From Terebella lapidaria (lineage: Eukaryota > Annelida > Polychaeta > Terebellida > Terebellidae), in assembly GCA_949152475.1 (NCBI GenBank), contig OX424559.1, positions 35,881,119-35,945,118 on the forward strand: a stretch of 64,000 nt of DNA, written 5' to 3'. A program made the position numbers and the translations under genes. Shown here piece after piece: positions 1 through 13,200 of the stretch; position 1 is the stretch's first letter; each line of letters begins with the position of its first letter. Under the pieces are notes generated by a model, which saw only the letters and a list, made by a program, of their open reading frames with translations, did no database searches and was not told where the DNA came from.

Positions 1-129
1 TTGGATATAGGTATTGCCTGTATCGACCTTTTTTGAGGTTTATAGTCAAACTTGCTCGTCTCACAAATTTGGCACACATTAATGGCAAGGTATGTTTCCT
101 TAAACTGCGACTTTTGGATGTAATTGCAG

Positions 130-3100
130 GTGTCCACATTGTCTCCTGCCCTGGACTGGTCTGGACGTACCCGGGTGAGTCCGCCTCTCTCGTATGGACC
201 CTGGATACAACCCTGGACCAGACAGAATGGGTCATAATAAATTTCATGTATAATAGGACAGTGATCTATACGCATCTTGATGATGGTTTTTGGACAGAAC
301 AATACCGTGATAGAGCTGTTAGCATGATTGAGGCTTTCGCTGTTGATATTGGTTTTGTTTTGTACAATGTGCTCAGCGGAGATGCTGATTACAACTACTC
401 ATGTACAATAACGACACGAGATGGCAAAAGGGTTCACAACGACTATGCTCTCATCGGCATCTTTGGTGAGAATGGCATTTTGTTTTGATATAAGTTTTTA
501 ATAGGCCTGTATCATCTGATAAATGCAATGGCATATATTCAGGTTCCTTTCAGATGCAAGTCCTACTCTTTTCAGTGGGTTAATTTCTCGTCTTGTGTTC
601 ATTGTGTTCGGTGGAAAGTATTGTGTGTGTTAAATGTATACATTGCATATCCTGTAGTGTCTGGTTATTTGCTTCACATCGGAACTGTTCGTTGAACGCC
701 CGTTTGGTTCCTTTACGTACGGTGGTGATATGCGCGACACAAACATGTGATGATTAAAAGAGGTGAAATGAAGTAACTGATCCAGGAGGATAAACATAGG
801 ATTGACACAGGGTCACGTCAGCAAAAATTGATTTCCAAGTGATGTCCACAGATTCAGTAGAAGAAAATGACCGGGTAGAGGCTGCTTACAGGGGCTGAAA
901 ACTTGATTAGAGAAAAATAAAGAGAGATTGAATATGCTGGTATATATTATATATCCATTCTGTGGGGCCCTCTTCAAGCACATAGTTCTCTGATTGCCAC
1001 CAAATGTCCATTACTTGGTAGAGTCTTCGACGTTGATCAGTTGGTTTGTCAGTTTGTTAGCATCCACATTTCGTGCTTGATTATATCCGAAGTGAGTATG
1101 CTTAATCCATAGGACAACCTTCATGAATTCGTTAAATTCGTTTTTTGTTGAATCTACGTCAAGAGTCAAGGTGTAGCTATTGGTCGAACACACATAATAT
1201 ATGTACGTAAAATGTTGATTTAAAAACTAATGTTTACCTTGAGCTTTGAGATTGAAAAGTTCCTCCAGGTCGGATATTTAAATTTTAAAGGTCACGTGGC
1301 CAGGTTTTCTATTTGACATCATGCAGGACCAAGTTCAGTATAAATTTTACAGCTCTATCAAAAAATTGTTTGTTGCGTGAATTGGTTTTTATTTTTATTA
1401 TCGGTATCAATGTGAGAGAAATGGCAGTTTCAAGAATCCTCTAGTGCAATTCACCATTACTATACCGTTGATAATGCGTCTGTGTAATATAAGCTGTGTA
1501 ATTTCCTTGGTCACGTTGTTCAAAGTCACATATATTGACAGTACAATCCTTAAGTGAACACGAAATAGACGACTGTATCTCAGGAACTAAAGAAGACAGG
1601 TTTATGTGCTTCTTGGGTGTCACCTGTGGAAAGTAGTTTTGGATACTAGTATTGAATTGAACATAAGTTTCTAGAATATGAATATTCTGTAAAAGACAGT
1701 GTATATCTAATGTAGTTATTTTTTCAATATGAATGTCAATTCTCAGTCTGATCCCGCCTAGTTTTCAATGATCCATCTGTTTTGATGTAATTGATGTTTC
1801 TATGGCAATGCATTTAAATTCATTATACAATATATGTATTGTTTAAAGAAGCATTCTTTTTTTCATGTATCAATATAATATGTGCACAGCTTGGTTCAAG
1901 TCATTTCATAATATGTTGTAGGTATTTTCATAACAAAAATTCGAGGCCGAAATTCTAAGATCAAGACCAATGTCAATTTCACCTGCATGCTGGTACTAGC
2001 AATATCCTTCAACTGATTCTGATTAAACAAAACTTTGCGATCAATTTTCAGTCTGATTTTGCAGTCTGGTATTGACACGTATCTTTGGAGCCAGTCTTGT
2101 TCCATTTGACCGTAAACGACTTTGATTCCTGCTAGTGTGTCACCTGGCGTTTTGTGTGTTTTATTCTGCCAAAGCCCATTGCTCGTTCAGTAGCCGTTCA
2201 ATGGTATAAATTCCTCGACATATACATGCTGCTACAGATCTGGTATTAAGCCGAGTTTCACGCTTAAAGGTGTTCAGTGCATATTTGTTTGTGGTCAATT
2301 CCCAACTCTAATGTCGTTGTCGTTGACGTTGTATTCGTCAATGGTGGGGATGTGTGGCATGCCCAGGAAATGCTTGCATATCTGTCACATAAATCCATCT
2401 TGAAACGTGAACCTGAGTAAATAATTCACCTCATAAGTTCTCTGATTCCATTACTTCATATTTTCGCAGGTCCACCAGCATCCCCAACGATTTCTCAGAG
2501 CACACCCAGCAGTGTGGAAGGTGGTGTGATCAACTTGACTTGTTCCACGACGTCCACTACCATCCCTATCAGACAACTCCCAGTGATGACGTACACGTGG
2601 ACCAGGGACGGACAGTCTCTACCCACAGACATACACAGTACGAGTGGTCAGTCCGGGGAGATACTGGTCATAGACCCGGTCAGCAGAGAGGACCATGACA
2701 AGGTCTACAGTTGTCAGGTCCAGGAGGAGGGCTCCAGGCTCAGAAACAGCAATAGCATCACCCTGGATGTTGAGTGTGAGTATGACAGGATTGATATTAA
2801 TTGTTAAGGGAATGCTGTGGGAAGTTTGTAGACTTCAATGAAATGACAGAACATTGTATTCATTGCAGATGGTCCTTTTGAAGTCACCATCGGTGGAGGT
2901 GGAGGCAGATCCATCACTGTGGAGGAAGGCGGAACTGTGAACGTGACTTGTATGTCAGACTGCAGACCCGTGTGTACCTTCCTATTGGTGGGATCTGGAT
3001 TATTCCATGATGGACCTAGCCTTTTTCTGCCAAACGTCAATCATACTCAACACGGAAGCTACGCCTGTGTTGCATCCAATGTTCATGGCAGTAAGACTGG

Positions 3101-6100
3101 CACTCTACAAGTCAACATTAACTGTGAGTTTTGAAACAGTCCAAATGAGTTTAAATATGTATTTCAATTGTAGTGATATGCAGGTTTGCTTAGTAGTGTT
3201 TGTTCTACAATACGGATGGGTAACCAACAATACTGTTTGTCATAGCTAGCTGCATAACATTTAACTTCGCTTCAATTGGTATCACTTAGACTCCCCAAGT
3301 ATTGTCGAATTTTCGTCAACAATATACAACGCTTCATCGGGAGATACTGCCACTTTAAACTGTACTGCGAACGGACGACCAGAGCCAATTGTCACCATCA
3401 GGAATAATTGGACTGCAGTAGCGGGACCGATACATAACTCGGCAGTTTTTACATTTGAGCGGCTAACTGTTCTGGACTCTGGATTGATCTACTGCACAGC
3501 TGAAAATGACGCGTCCAGATTCGAAGCAAGCAACGCTGTTAAACATGTTAAACTAGATGTGAAAGGTAAGCAAGAGTTTCATAAGAACAATTGATCCATT
3601 TGTATCCAGTTGAAGTATTCCTGTGACGCAGTATTATTTAAAACAATAATCACGTTTTGTTACTCTCCACATGTATTAGTAATATGAAAGTATATTATCT
3701 TTGTCGCATACAGGGGGATTCGGTCTCTGCAATGAACAAACTGAAGATAACATTCGGAAAATAGATATTGGTTCCTCCATGGAAGACGTAGTTTGCTTGT
3801 TTGCAAACCCCTTATCTGAAATCACATCAAGCAACTGGACTTTTCATTCGTTGAACGGTGCTATGGTTGGCGTTCTACCAAAAGCTGTAATGACATTTAC
3901 CACGCCCACAGATCACATGTACAAAAAGAATGTTACACTCAGTATTGCGGAAATGACGCCAAATCTCTACGGTGTGTACACTCTGACAGTGACCAATGGT
4001 GAAGGCAGTTCACTCGTTTATGAACTTCGGATAGAGACTACAGGCAAGTTGAAATTTAAAATATTTTAAAACAATTTTAGATTCAGAATTAGATATGTAT
4101 ATATAATATGTGCTAGATTCATTTTGTGGTTGCAATAGTTTACAGTTGAGCATTGCAGTAACGTCTCCAAATTATACATAACATCACAGAATTATAGTAA
4201 AATGGCAGTATTCCCAGTAAAAGCATTTCACTTACGATGTAATCGAACCTAATATCCAAAACAAGTTTGGTTTGTTTTTCACCCGCTGGTTTACATATAC
4301 AAATAAGTCCTGTACGTTTTGTAATCACTATATTTTTAGTTGGTAGAAAAATAATTGACCTGCAACACAAACTATTTCTGTTACATCACAAATATTTCTG
4401 CCCTAGCACAAACTTTTTTCTGTTGTAGCACACATAGTCCTGCTACAGCACAAACTAATTCTGCCAAACATTATGCTGCCTGGTTTCATTTTCCGTTAGT
4501 TTTGTTGAAGGACAATGTTCAGTGATATATCCATGAGACACTCTATATCAGAAAAAAACATTGTTTGCAGCAGAATTAGTCTCAGCTACAGCATTCATAT
4601 TTGTACTGCTGCATATTGTTTGTTATGAAGCAGAAATAGCTGATGAAGAGTGAACTGCAGCACATCAAATGTGCGATGCATTATAAAGATGTATTTATAT
4701 GAGCTGACTTAACCACCATTCAAAGAGTAATTATGAAAGATATAACGTAGGCTGTACCAGATGATCACATCTCCATTCTCATCTTCAGGGTTAAAGGTGA
4801 AAATGATGTGATCCAGAAAAAATATCATACGTATTCAAGCACTGTTTTAGATTGAACGAAGTGGAAGTATGTCCGACAAAGACAGTTGCAATACTTATAT
4901 TTGCTTTGTTGTAGCTGAGGACAGTACACAGGGGAGTTTTGCGGTAATCACAGGTGTCGTTGTATCAATCCTCGTTGTTACTGCTGCGATCGTCACAGTA
5001 GTAATTCTGTGGAGGAAGGGACTGCTACCAAAAGTCTGTATAAAATTCCTGGTTTGTTGTCAGATACGTTAAATATATATCCATAGTATGTGGGTATGCA
5101 TCTTGTTTCTATTTATAGAAGGAAAGTGGAAAACGAGACATCTATGAAAATGTGACTGCATCTAAACCAAATGCCTTTCAGGTAATATGCTATATATATT
5201 ATTACTACTAGTATTAGGCAGGATACTGTGTTCTACAATTATTGGCTGAAAAGGAATTAGCAATATACATGGGAACTATTTGTTCAAACGCATTGTATTA
5301 ACATGATCCCCATCACCATATGGCGGGTTACATTATTTGCTTTGAACAATAATACCAAATTCTGTTGGTAGTCGGGCAGTGGTACAGGATAGTATCATGT
5401 AATAGGCAAACCTTATCTAAGAGTCAACCAGCTATTCTTCACCAAATTTCTGTCACAAAATTTGCTAATGATAGTAATCGTCCCAAATGTTCAGTTCCAG
5501 TAAAGAAATGTTCTCCAAAATTTCAGCCCCAGAATGAAATCTGACTAAATTCAGGCTTTTGATTATGTTCATGAGCACAAGCAATGCATTTGTTTTGCTA
5601 TCTTGAACCAGGGGATATAGTCGTGCAGAATCAAAGCATATATAGTTGTGTGCTGATCTGATAAATTCAATGGATTACCAGATACTATCCAATAATATTC
5701 TCAGGAACTATCACAGAAAAAGGCTTTTATTATTTCTCGCAGTGTCTGTATAAATGAGCAAACCATGTAGTTTACCCTGTGATCTGCTATTGAACTATAT
5801 TGTTGCCTACAAATGAGCCATCCTGCACACTGACTGGGCCTGAGGATAACAGTGTAGCTTTTGATAATGTCCGATCACATTTTGTTTTCATTCTAAAAAA
5901 AACTTGATATCGGGTTCGGGCATTATCATCGTGTGGTAGTGGTGGAGGACCGATGATCATTTTTCCTGCTATATCCCATCTTCCCTCAGACACCTACTGA
6001 GACACATATTGACAACCTGGGAGTGCAGTATGAGAATGTTGGCAGCACTGAACTTCAAATAATCAAAGAAACGACAAACGAAGGCCCATATGATGCTCTA

Positions 6101-6962
6101 AATACTGATGACGTGCAAAAGGCAAGCGATAAATTACGATGATGATAAACCAAATATGATTTCAGCAACAAAAGAGAATGCTATGCTGACCGTTCAAAAT
6201 ATATACCCATTAAATAGTCGGTATATTTTGTATATGTATATCATATAAATAATCATTTAGGTGCCAAATGTGTACGACACGATAAAGAGATCTGCCACAG
6301 AGGTGGCTTACGAGAACGTAAATGCCGTAGAACCACCACAGGTAAACTTCAGCTGTGAAGTTAAAACTGGGGTTGCCTTTGCCCTCAGCAGTTGTTTTTT
6401 TATGATTATTCTGCACAATAAAATTGTATCCTTCCACATAACAATTTAATATAATATATACTGAAGTGATGACTTGTTGTTTTATAATATGAACTAGAAT
6501 GTAATGTAATAGAATAATATTTTGTTGTTTCATAATATGTAATAGAATATAATGGAATAGACTATCTCATACATGACAAATGTTGGCAGCACAAACAAAA
6601 TGTAACTGATCGTAATTTAAAAAATACTTTTGATTGTTTTCACCCTAGACTAAATTCGGTAAAAATCGGTGGATATTTTGGCGACAACATTTTTTTTATT
6701 CCCACATTTAGGACGTCATACATTTAAAAATATTTTGGAATGTGCACTGTCATGTTGCTGATAGTTTGACGACCTTAAAACAATAAGAGATAGATATTCA
6801 AGGTTAAAGTGTGATTTTCGAGAGTAGTGTCAGATATATAGCAAATAAAGTCGGAATTTATCTATAAATTCGGAATTCAGAGGTTCGTCCTCTACTAATT
6901 GAAGACAATACCTAACACTCTGACAGCAAATGTTTTTTTTTAATTTCCAGGCACAGGACTGA
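130..6962 (+). CDS. Ig-superfamily transmembrane receptor A (5' partial)
   Basis: Cell-surface receptor with five Ig-like domains, one membrane helix and a tail with tyrosine motifs; ligand unknown. Exons I read: 130-465 (V-like), 2470-2775, 2869-3123, 3290-3565, 3714-4043 (five Ig-like exons, all phase 1-1), 4915-5033 (TM, no charged residue in the helix, then WRKGLLPK), 5119-5181, 5990-6121, 6261-6341 (tail, phase 0) and 6951-6962 (last three codons and stop). The signal-peptide exon should lie just upstream of the window, because paralog B has it about 195 bp before its V exon. The tail has DIYENV, VQYENV, GPYDAL, NVYDTI and VAYENV; VQYENV and VAYENV fit the ITIM consensus, and YDTI-x8-YENV resembles an ITAM with V in the last position. 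Two introns (after 4043 and after 6121) have GC donors where B has GT. The V-like exon lacks the usual first Ig cysteine. Receptor class is solid from sequence; signalling is inferred. Confidence 0.85.
1441..2150 (-). pseudogene. Possible antisense Ig-like exon remnants in intron 1 of receptor A
   Basis: Two open stretches on the minus strand, 2150-1896 and 1623-1441, read like pieces of an extracellular domain. The second is preceded by a good acceptor (polypyrimidine then CCACAG at about 1629-1624) and contains an Ig F-strand-like motif, DQGNYTAYI, after two cysteines. Both lie in segments (about 700-1640 and 1916-2396) that the matching intron of receptor B lacks. I see no start, membrane segment or complete domain, so this could be a decayed fragment of another Ig gene or chance. 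Confidence 0.2.
4376..4660. repeat. Degenerate intronic minisatellite before the TM exon of receptor A
   Basis: Diverged tandem copies of a roughly 20-bp unit resembling GCAGCACAAACTATTTCTG, with some inverted-looking copies on the distal side. The same block sits in the equivalent intron of receptor B (about 13640-13960), so it predates the A/B duplication. Confidence 0.5.
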
Positions 6963-9900
6963 AACGGACTGAATTTTTTTTTTAAAAATCGGGTAGTCCT
7001 CAATTGAAATAACTTTGTTCTTACTGATACCATGCCCTAAAACGTTTCTACACGGTGACAGTTTTACACTTTGAAACCTCGATCACACAATATGATAATC
7101 TGATAATGTGTTATCAGTTGAAAGACTGAAAATATTTTTTTTCTGATATTTAATTTGATTCGAATTTGTTTGTGGGCGGGGACAGGACCTGATACACCAT
7201 ATTGGACTTAATGGATCTGGAAGCTGTGGCTAGAGCACATGCAAGGCAAAAAGCGAAACCGATACCAGATGTCATCCATGGGGCCGATAACAAGACTGAA
7301 TACGCCAGCATTGCCCAGGCGACACCCAATAAAAACGGTGAAATTCGATCTGGATATCCCAAAGACCGGTTTTAAGTTGTTTGATTTTTTTTTGTTCTAC
7401 TTGGCATGGATTATACACAATTTGCACTTATGTTTATTCTGTCATAGCTTTGGTCATCATTTAGGTGCTATATGTAAACCCAACCTTTCTATGTTTTTCT
7501 TTTGGTTTCGTTGATATAATCGGGAAATTATGGATATACAGATTATTAGTTTCGATTTGTTTGATATTTTGCGTCACTTGTCAATGTATATAACAACTGG
7601 ATTATAAACGATTTGTACATACATGTATATACATAGTTGTGTCGAGATATCATTTTTTGTATTATGTTTACTTGTTGTATTTAGCCCAGTCTCTTATCTA
7701 CATATTTGCTCACGCTTATATACTCAGGAAAATATATTTTACAAATTGTTTAAAATGGTTCCTAGAGCGAACATAATACACTATAATTTGAAATTGTTCT
7801 TGTGATTCAATTATGTGATGCACATACAATAAAATACATACATACTCATGTACAATCTGTACAATAATCTGATTTTTAGCATTGTTTTGTAATTACGAAA
7901 GCTGTTAATATGGAATACTTTCAAAAAGTATCCATTCTATTTAGCCAAATAACTATCACCTAATAGTGACCATCAGAGGCGTGGATTCAGTCGGATTAGT
8001 AAGATTCATATTCACCATGAAATTGGTCCCTGGATTATGGTGATGGGCACTCTGTAAAAGAACCAACTACAAACAAATTCAATAACCAACTACGATGGTC
8101 ACAAAGTCAATACAAGACTGTTAGCATAGTGCGAGGCAAAAAGTGAAATCGATCTTTATCAATGTATATATACATAAATTAAGTCAACAAAATCTTTATT
8201 GTATCTTGACACACCTATCATTATTACAGAAAGAAATGAATGTATTTGTATCGTTGTAATAAAATATGTAGGCCTATTCACCTGTTCTCAGTGTCTCATT
8301 ATATATTGTGACTCATTTGTCAGTGTGCATTGTAACTCATTTTCAACATATTAGGACTTCGAATAGCTCATATCACCTTCAGATGTTCACAAAATAAATT
8401 TTGCCAGAAAATACCCCAGTTAAAACATTCTACATTGTACAGATTGTAACGTGTGTTCGAGGCAGGTTTTCATATACATGTAGTTTTATTAGTTTTATTC
8501 GATGTTCAGAGGTATGTATAGAACATCCCATCCAGAGGCATATTCACAGAATTCAAATCTACGTTGGCAGACTTAAGTTTAGTTCGTGAGTTCACATGCA
8601 AAAATAGGAGAGGATATGATATAATTGTAAGTATCAATCTGTTACCACCAATACAATCAGATTTTGATGATGACAATAGGAAAAGTAAAATACAACATTT
8701 TGCAATACAAACAAAGCCCGACCAAATATTTATCCAAAGACACACTGGCGTCATCAGGGGCAGACAGTGTGTTGAATGTAGCTGTTTCTACTGTACACCT
8801 GATGGAATTAGTATACAACTGCCCAACAACCTATGAAAACAATTTAGAAATCCGGAACTAACCACGTGGAAAAGATACATGAATATAAATTATTCAGTTT
8901 GCAAATATTCATACATATACGTGGAAACAATGTTATATAAATGAGCAAGCCATGCAATGAACTGAAAGAAAAGAAGAATCAATTAGTTTTTGATACGAAC
9001 ATGTGACATGCAAAACATGGACACCAGAAACTGTTAAACAAAATATAACATGGAGTATACACATGATATTATAACAAATGAAACTTAATTTTAAATTTTG
9101 TCTGGACTGTGTGCACCACACCGGCTAGCCGGTTCTGTACATTTCTGGTAACCGCTGTAGACCTTGGGCTAAAATTCTCTTATGGCAATTTGGATAAAAT
9201 CGCATTCCGTTCTCCACTAAAGAATCCTGCTCTTAAGTTACGTTACAATATACCTGTGGGTTAAAGCATCGCGAACACACTAGAATTAGAACATTCAAAT
9301 AAGAGTAAAATGATACAGACAAAATTGCAAAATATCGCCTGTGTAATTATTTGCAACAGTAAATATGAGTCTTAGGAATTCAGTATTCAACATTAAAGCC
9401 ATTGAAGGTCTGAACTCGGATAAACATCTATAGATATATTCTCCTTTGTTTATTATATGGAGAATAAAGGACAATTTAATATATTTAATTAAGATTATTA
9501 ATCACACAAACTTTCCCATCCCAACATATTTCCGCTGGCCACAAAAATAGTTCTCTCCACTGTGGGTTACTTGTAAATTTGTATTTTGGACTCGAAAACA
9601 CAGCAGACATCAGTCATAATTTTACTCCTTTTGGTCCGTTATGATCCCTGGGTATGATCTAAATTCAGGCAACATAAATTTATCGATTGGTTCTTCGAAA
9701 ATATCGAACTGGAAAAAAAAGACGGCGTGAAAGAATTCTGTACATTTTGACGGCCGTACACACAATGACGAATTGATAACCTTACACGTATATGTAAAGC
9801 TTATGCTGCCATAACTTACAAAATATCGAAGTTGTATGGGACCAGTCCTACGGTAAACGAGGAACATTCTGAGACTGTATTGGACAAGAGGCGGTCAAGT

Positions 9901-10120
9901 TGAAAAAAAAATTGTTTCGCTTGAAGAATATAACACATATACTTCCTGGTTACGATACAATCCATGGGTGATCAGACCCAGTGGAGAACCACTGGGTGTC
10001 ATATTTATAGGAGATCAGAAAAGGTAATGTGATCCATTCTGAAACGTTTTCAGTATCTAATTGAGCAGCTATGTAAAACATTGGCTGAATAAACATATCC
10101 GTTGGGTGTAGTTGACTCTC
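6963..10120. other. 3' flank of receptor A and A-B intergenic region
   Basis: AT-rich. The first 450-500 bp align with the 3' flank of receptor B (about 17997-18450), so they belong to the duplicated block and probably include the 3' UTR; AATAAA at 7328-7333 is a possible polyadenylation signal. Beyond that I see only short unrecognised open frames, with no domain and no convincing splice sites. Confidence 0.5.
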
Positions 10121-10123
10121 GTG

Positions 10124-10133
10124 TATATAAAGG
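10124..10133 (+). promoter_or_regulatory. Probable TATA box of receptor B
   Basis: TATATAAAGG lies about 150 bp upstream of the ATG at 10279 and would place a transcription start near 10155-10160, leaving a 5' UTR of about 120 nt. It is the best TATA match in the upstream region; position and sequence are seen, promoter function is inferred. Confidence 0.5.
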
Positions 10134-10278
10134 TATCGATAAAAATATCACACCGTCATAGCGTCTCCACAATGGATATCTTCAATATTGTACAAGATTA
10201 TAAAATGTTGATGTACAAATCAGGGTCGATTGAAACAGTGTTGGTGATTTGTTGGTGATAAAACAGATTACATACAGA

Positions 10279-13200
10279 ATGGAGCTTGGAGTTTTCTCTC
10301 GTACTACATGTTTTTCAAACAGATACTGCCGCAACATGCTGATGCGGAATCGTTACATCCTACATGCGCTTATTTGGTTTGCAGCCATTACAAGCGTTCA
10401 TGGTATGTGTCTTGATTTGCATATTGCATAAAAAGTATAATAATAAATATTGTTTGATTATTGATTATTGTGAGGATTTTAGTCAAACTTGCTCCTCTCT
10501 CACAAATTTATTCATAGTCTCGAATTGCGTCACTATTGGCGCACAATAATGGCAAGGTATCTTTCCTTAAACTGTGACTATTGGATGGAATTGCAGGTAT
10601 TGACTTTGTCTCCGCCCCTGGGCTGGTCTGGACGTACCTGGGGGACTCCGTCTCTCTCGTCTGGACCCTGGATACACCCGTGGATCAAACCGAATGGATC
10701 ATGATAATTTTCATGTATGATAGGACATCGATCTATACACTCCCTGGTGTGGAATGGATAGAACAATACCGTGGTAGAGCTGAGAGCATGATTGAGGCTG
10801 ACAGTGTTGACATCGGTTTTGTTTTGTACAATGTGGTTAGTGGAGACGCTGATTACAACTTCTCCTGTACAATTACGACACAAAATGGGAAAAGAGTTGA
10901 CAACGACAATGCTCTGATCGGCATCTTTGGTGAGAATTGCATTTCATTTTTTTTAGGGTTTCCTTATATGTTTTCCCTTTCATCTTCCGGTCGGGAAACC
11001 ATCTAATCACGCTTGTCAATCATGACGTATCCGAACATGATTGACCAAGTTCATATATGTTTAGAGACTTCCACCTTATTCTTTGAAACTACTCTTGTTT
11101 GTATTAGTATTGAATAGTCCTGTCTCAACCGATAAATGCAATGGACTATTTTTTCTTTGCAATCCGTTGGCATATAATGTTCTATTCAGATGCAAGTCCT
11201 GCTCTTTTCAGTGGAATGGTTTCTTGTCTTGGGTTCACTATATTCGGCGGAAAGATTTGTTTGTGACAAATGTATACAATGCTTATCCTATGTGTGTCTG
11301 TTTTTTTGGCTTCACATCAGAACTGTTCGATGAGCGCCCGCAGGGGCGTATCTATGATTTTTTCAAAGGAGGGAGGGGGGGGGGGGGTACCCAGAACGGG
11401 GCAGTATACACATGTACAGGGGTATCCAGGAATTTGCCGTAGGGGGCTGGGCAAAGTAATATGATTCTGGATATTGAATTGAACATATGAGTTTGTAGAA
11501 TATGAAGATTTTGTACAAGTGTACAACTAATGTGGTTAGTTTTGTCGATATGAATGGCAATTCTCAGTCTGATCCCGTCGAGTTTTCAATGATCCATCTG
11601 TTCTGATGTATTTGATGTTTCTATGGTAATGCATTTAATTACATTATACAATATATAACTTCTAGGTTGGTTCAAGTCATTTCATAATATATCCATTTTG
11701 CAACGTGAGTAACTAATTCACCTCATAAGTTCTCTGTACATGTGATTTCGTTACTTCATATTTTCTCAGGTCCACCAGCATCTCCAACTATTTCCCAGAG
11801 CACATCAAGTATTGTGGAAGGTGGTGTGTTCAACTTGACCTGTTCCACGACGTCCACTACCATCTCCAACAGACAACTCCCAGTGATGACGTACACATGG
11901 ACTAGGGACGGACAGTCTCTACCCACAGACAGACACAGCACAAGTGGTCAGTCCGGGGAGATACTGGTCATAGACCCGGTCAGCAGAGAGGACCATGACA
12001 TGGTCTATAGCTGTCAGGTCCAGGAGGAGGGATCCAGGCTCAGTAACAGCAACAACATCACCCTGGATGTGGAATGTGAGTCCTGGGGGAAAACACACAC
12101 ACCACAATGTTACCGTTTTTACTTGGTTACTTCAATTGGTGATATGTTTAATGCATTATTTTTTTCAACCGTGATTATGTGTACTAGTATATCAAAACGA
12201 ATTAAGTGACAGTAGAAAATGTGAAGACTAGAGAAAAAGATAGAACTGCTTAATTCAGATGGTCCTTCGGAGGTCACTTTTAGTGAAGGTGGATCCATCA
12301 TTGTGGAGGAAGGTGGAACTGTGAACGTGACTTGTATGTCAGTCTGCAGACCCAAGTGTACTTTCACATGGATGGGACCTGTATTCCTCGTTGATGGCCC
12401 TAACCTGCATTTGCCGAGTGTCAATCGCACTAGACACGGAAGCTACATGTGTAATGCCTCCAACGTCCACGGCAGTAGGAATGGGATCCTACAAGTCAAC
12501 ATCAACTGTGAGTTTTTGTCCTCTGTCCAAATGAATATGAATATATATTTGCACATTATTCAACTTCGTCTCATTTTATAATTTAGACCCTGCGCGTATT
12601 GACGAGTTCTCTTCAACCATATACAACGCTTCATCTGGTGATACTGCCACTCTGAAATGTACTGTACACGGGCGACCTGAGCCAAACGTCACCATCAGGA
12701 ATAACTGGACTGTGGTAGCGGGGCCGACACACAATTCAGCAGTGTTTATATTCGAGCAACTAACTGTTCTGGACTCTAGTTTGTTCTACTGCACAGCAGA
12801 AAATGACGTGTCCAGGGTCGAAGCAAGCAACGTTGTTAAACTAGATGTGAAAGGTAAGCAGGAGGTTCGGAAGAGCAATTAGTGCATCCAGTTCAAGTAT
12901 TCATATATTGCAGTATTATTCAAAACAATAATCACGTTTGGTTACACCCCACGTTTACCAGTAATGTGAATCATATCATATACATGTCACATACAGGGGG
13001 ATTCGGTCTTTGCAATGAACAAACTGAAGACAACATTAGGAAAATACGTACCGGTTCTTCCATGGAAGACGAAGTTTGCTTGTTTGCCAACCCCTCCCCC
13101 GAGATCACATCAAGCAATTGGACTTTCCAGTCATTGGACGGTGCTGGGGCTGGTGCTCTTCCAAAAGCTGTAAGCACATATACGGTGCACACAGATCACA

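Noticed and set aside
7150-7514. Opposing open frames of 70-90 residues, one with a hydrophobic stretch
   Set aside because: They lie in the 3' flank duplicated with receptor A/B, and the counterpart near 18290 does not keep the frames. Chance.
8401-8861. Overlapping open frames including a 90-residue one
   Set aside because: No domain, no coding-like bias between frames and no counterpart in the B flank; not enough to call a gene.
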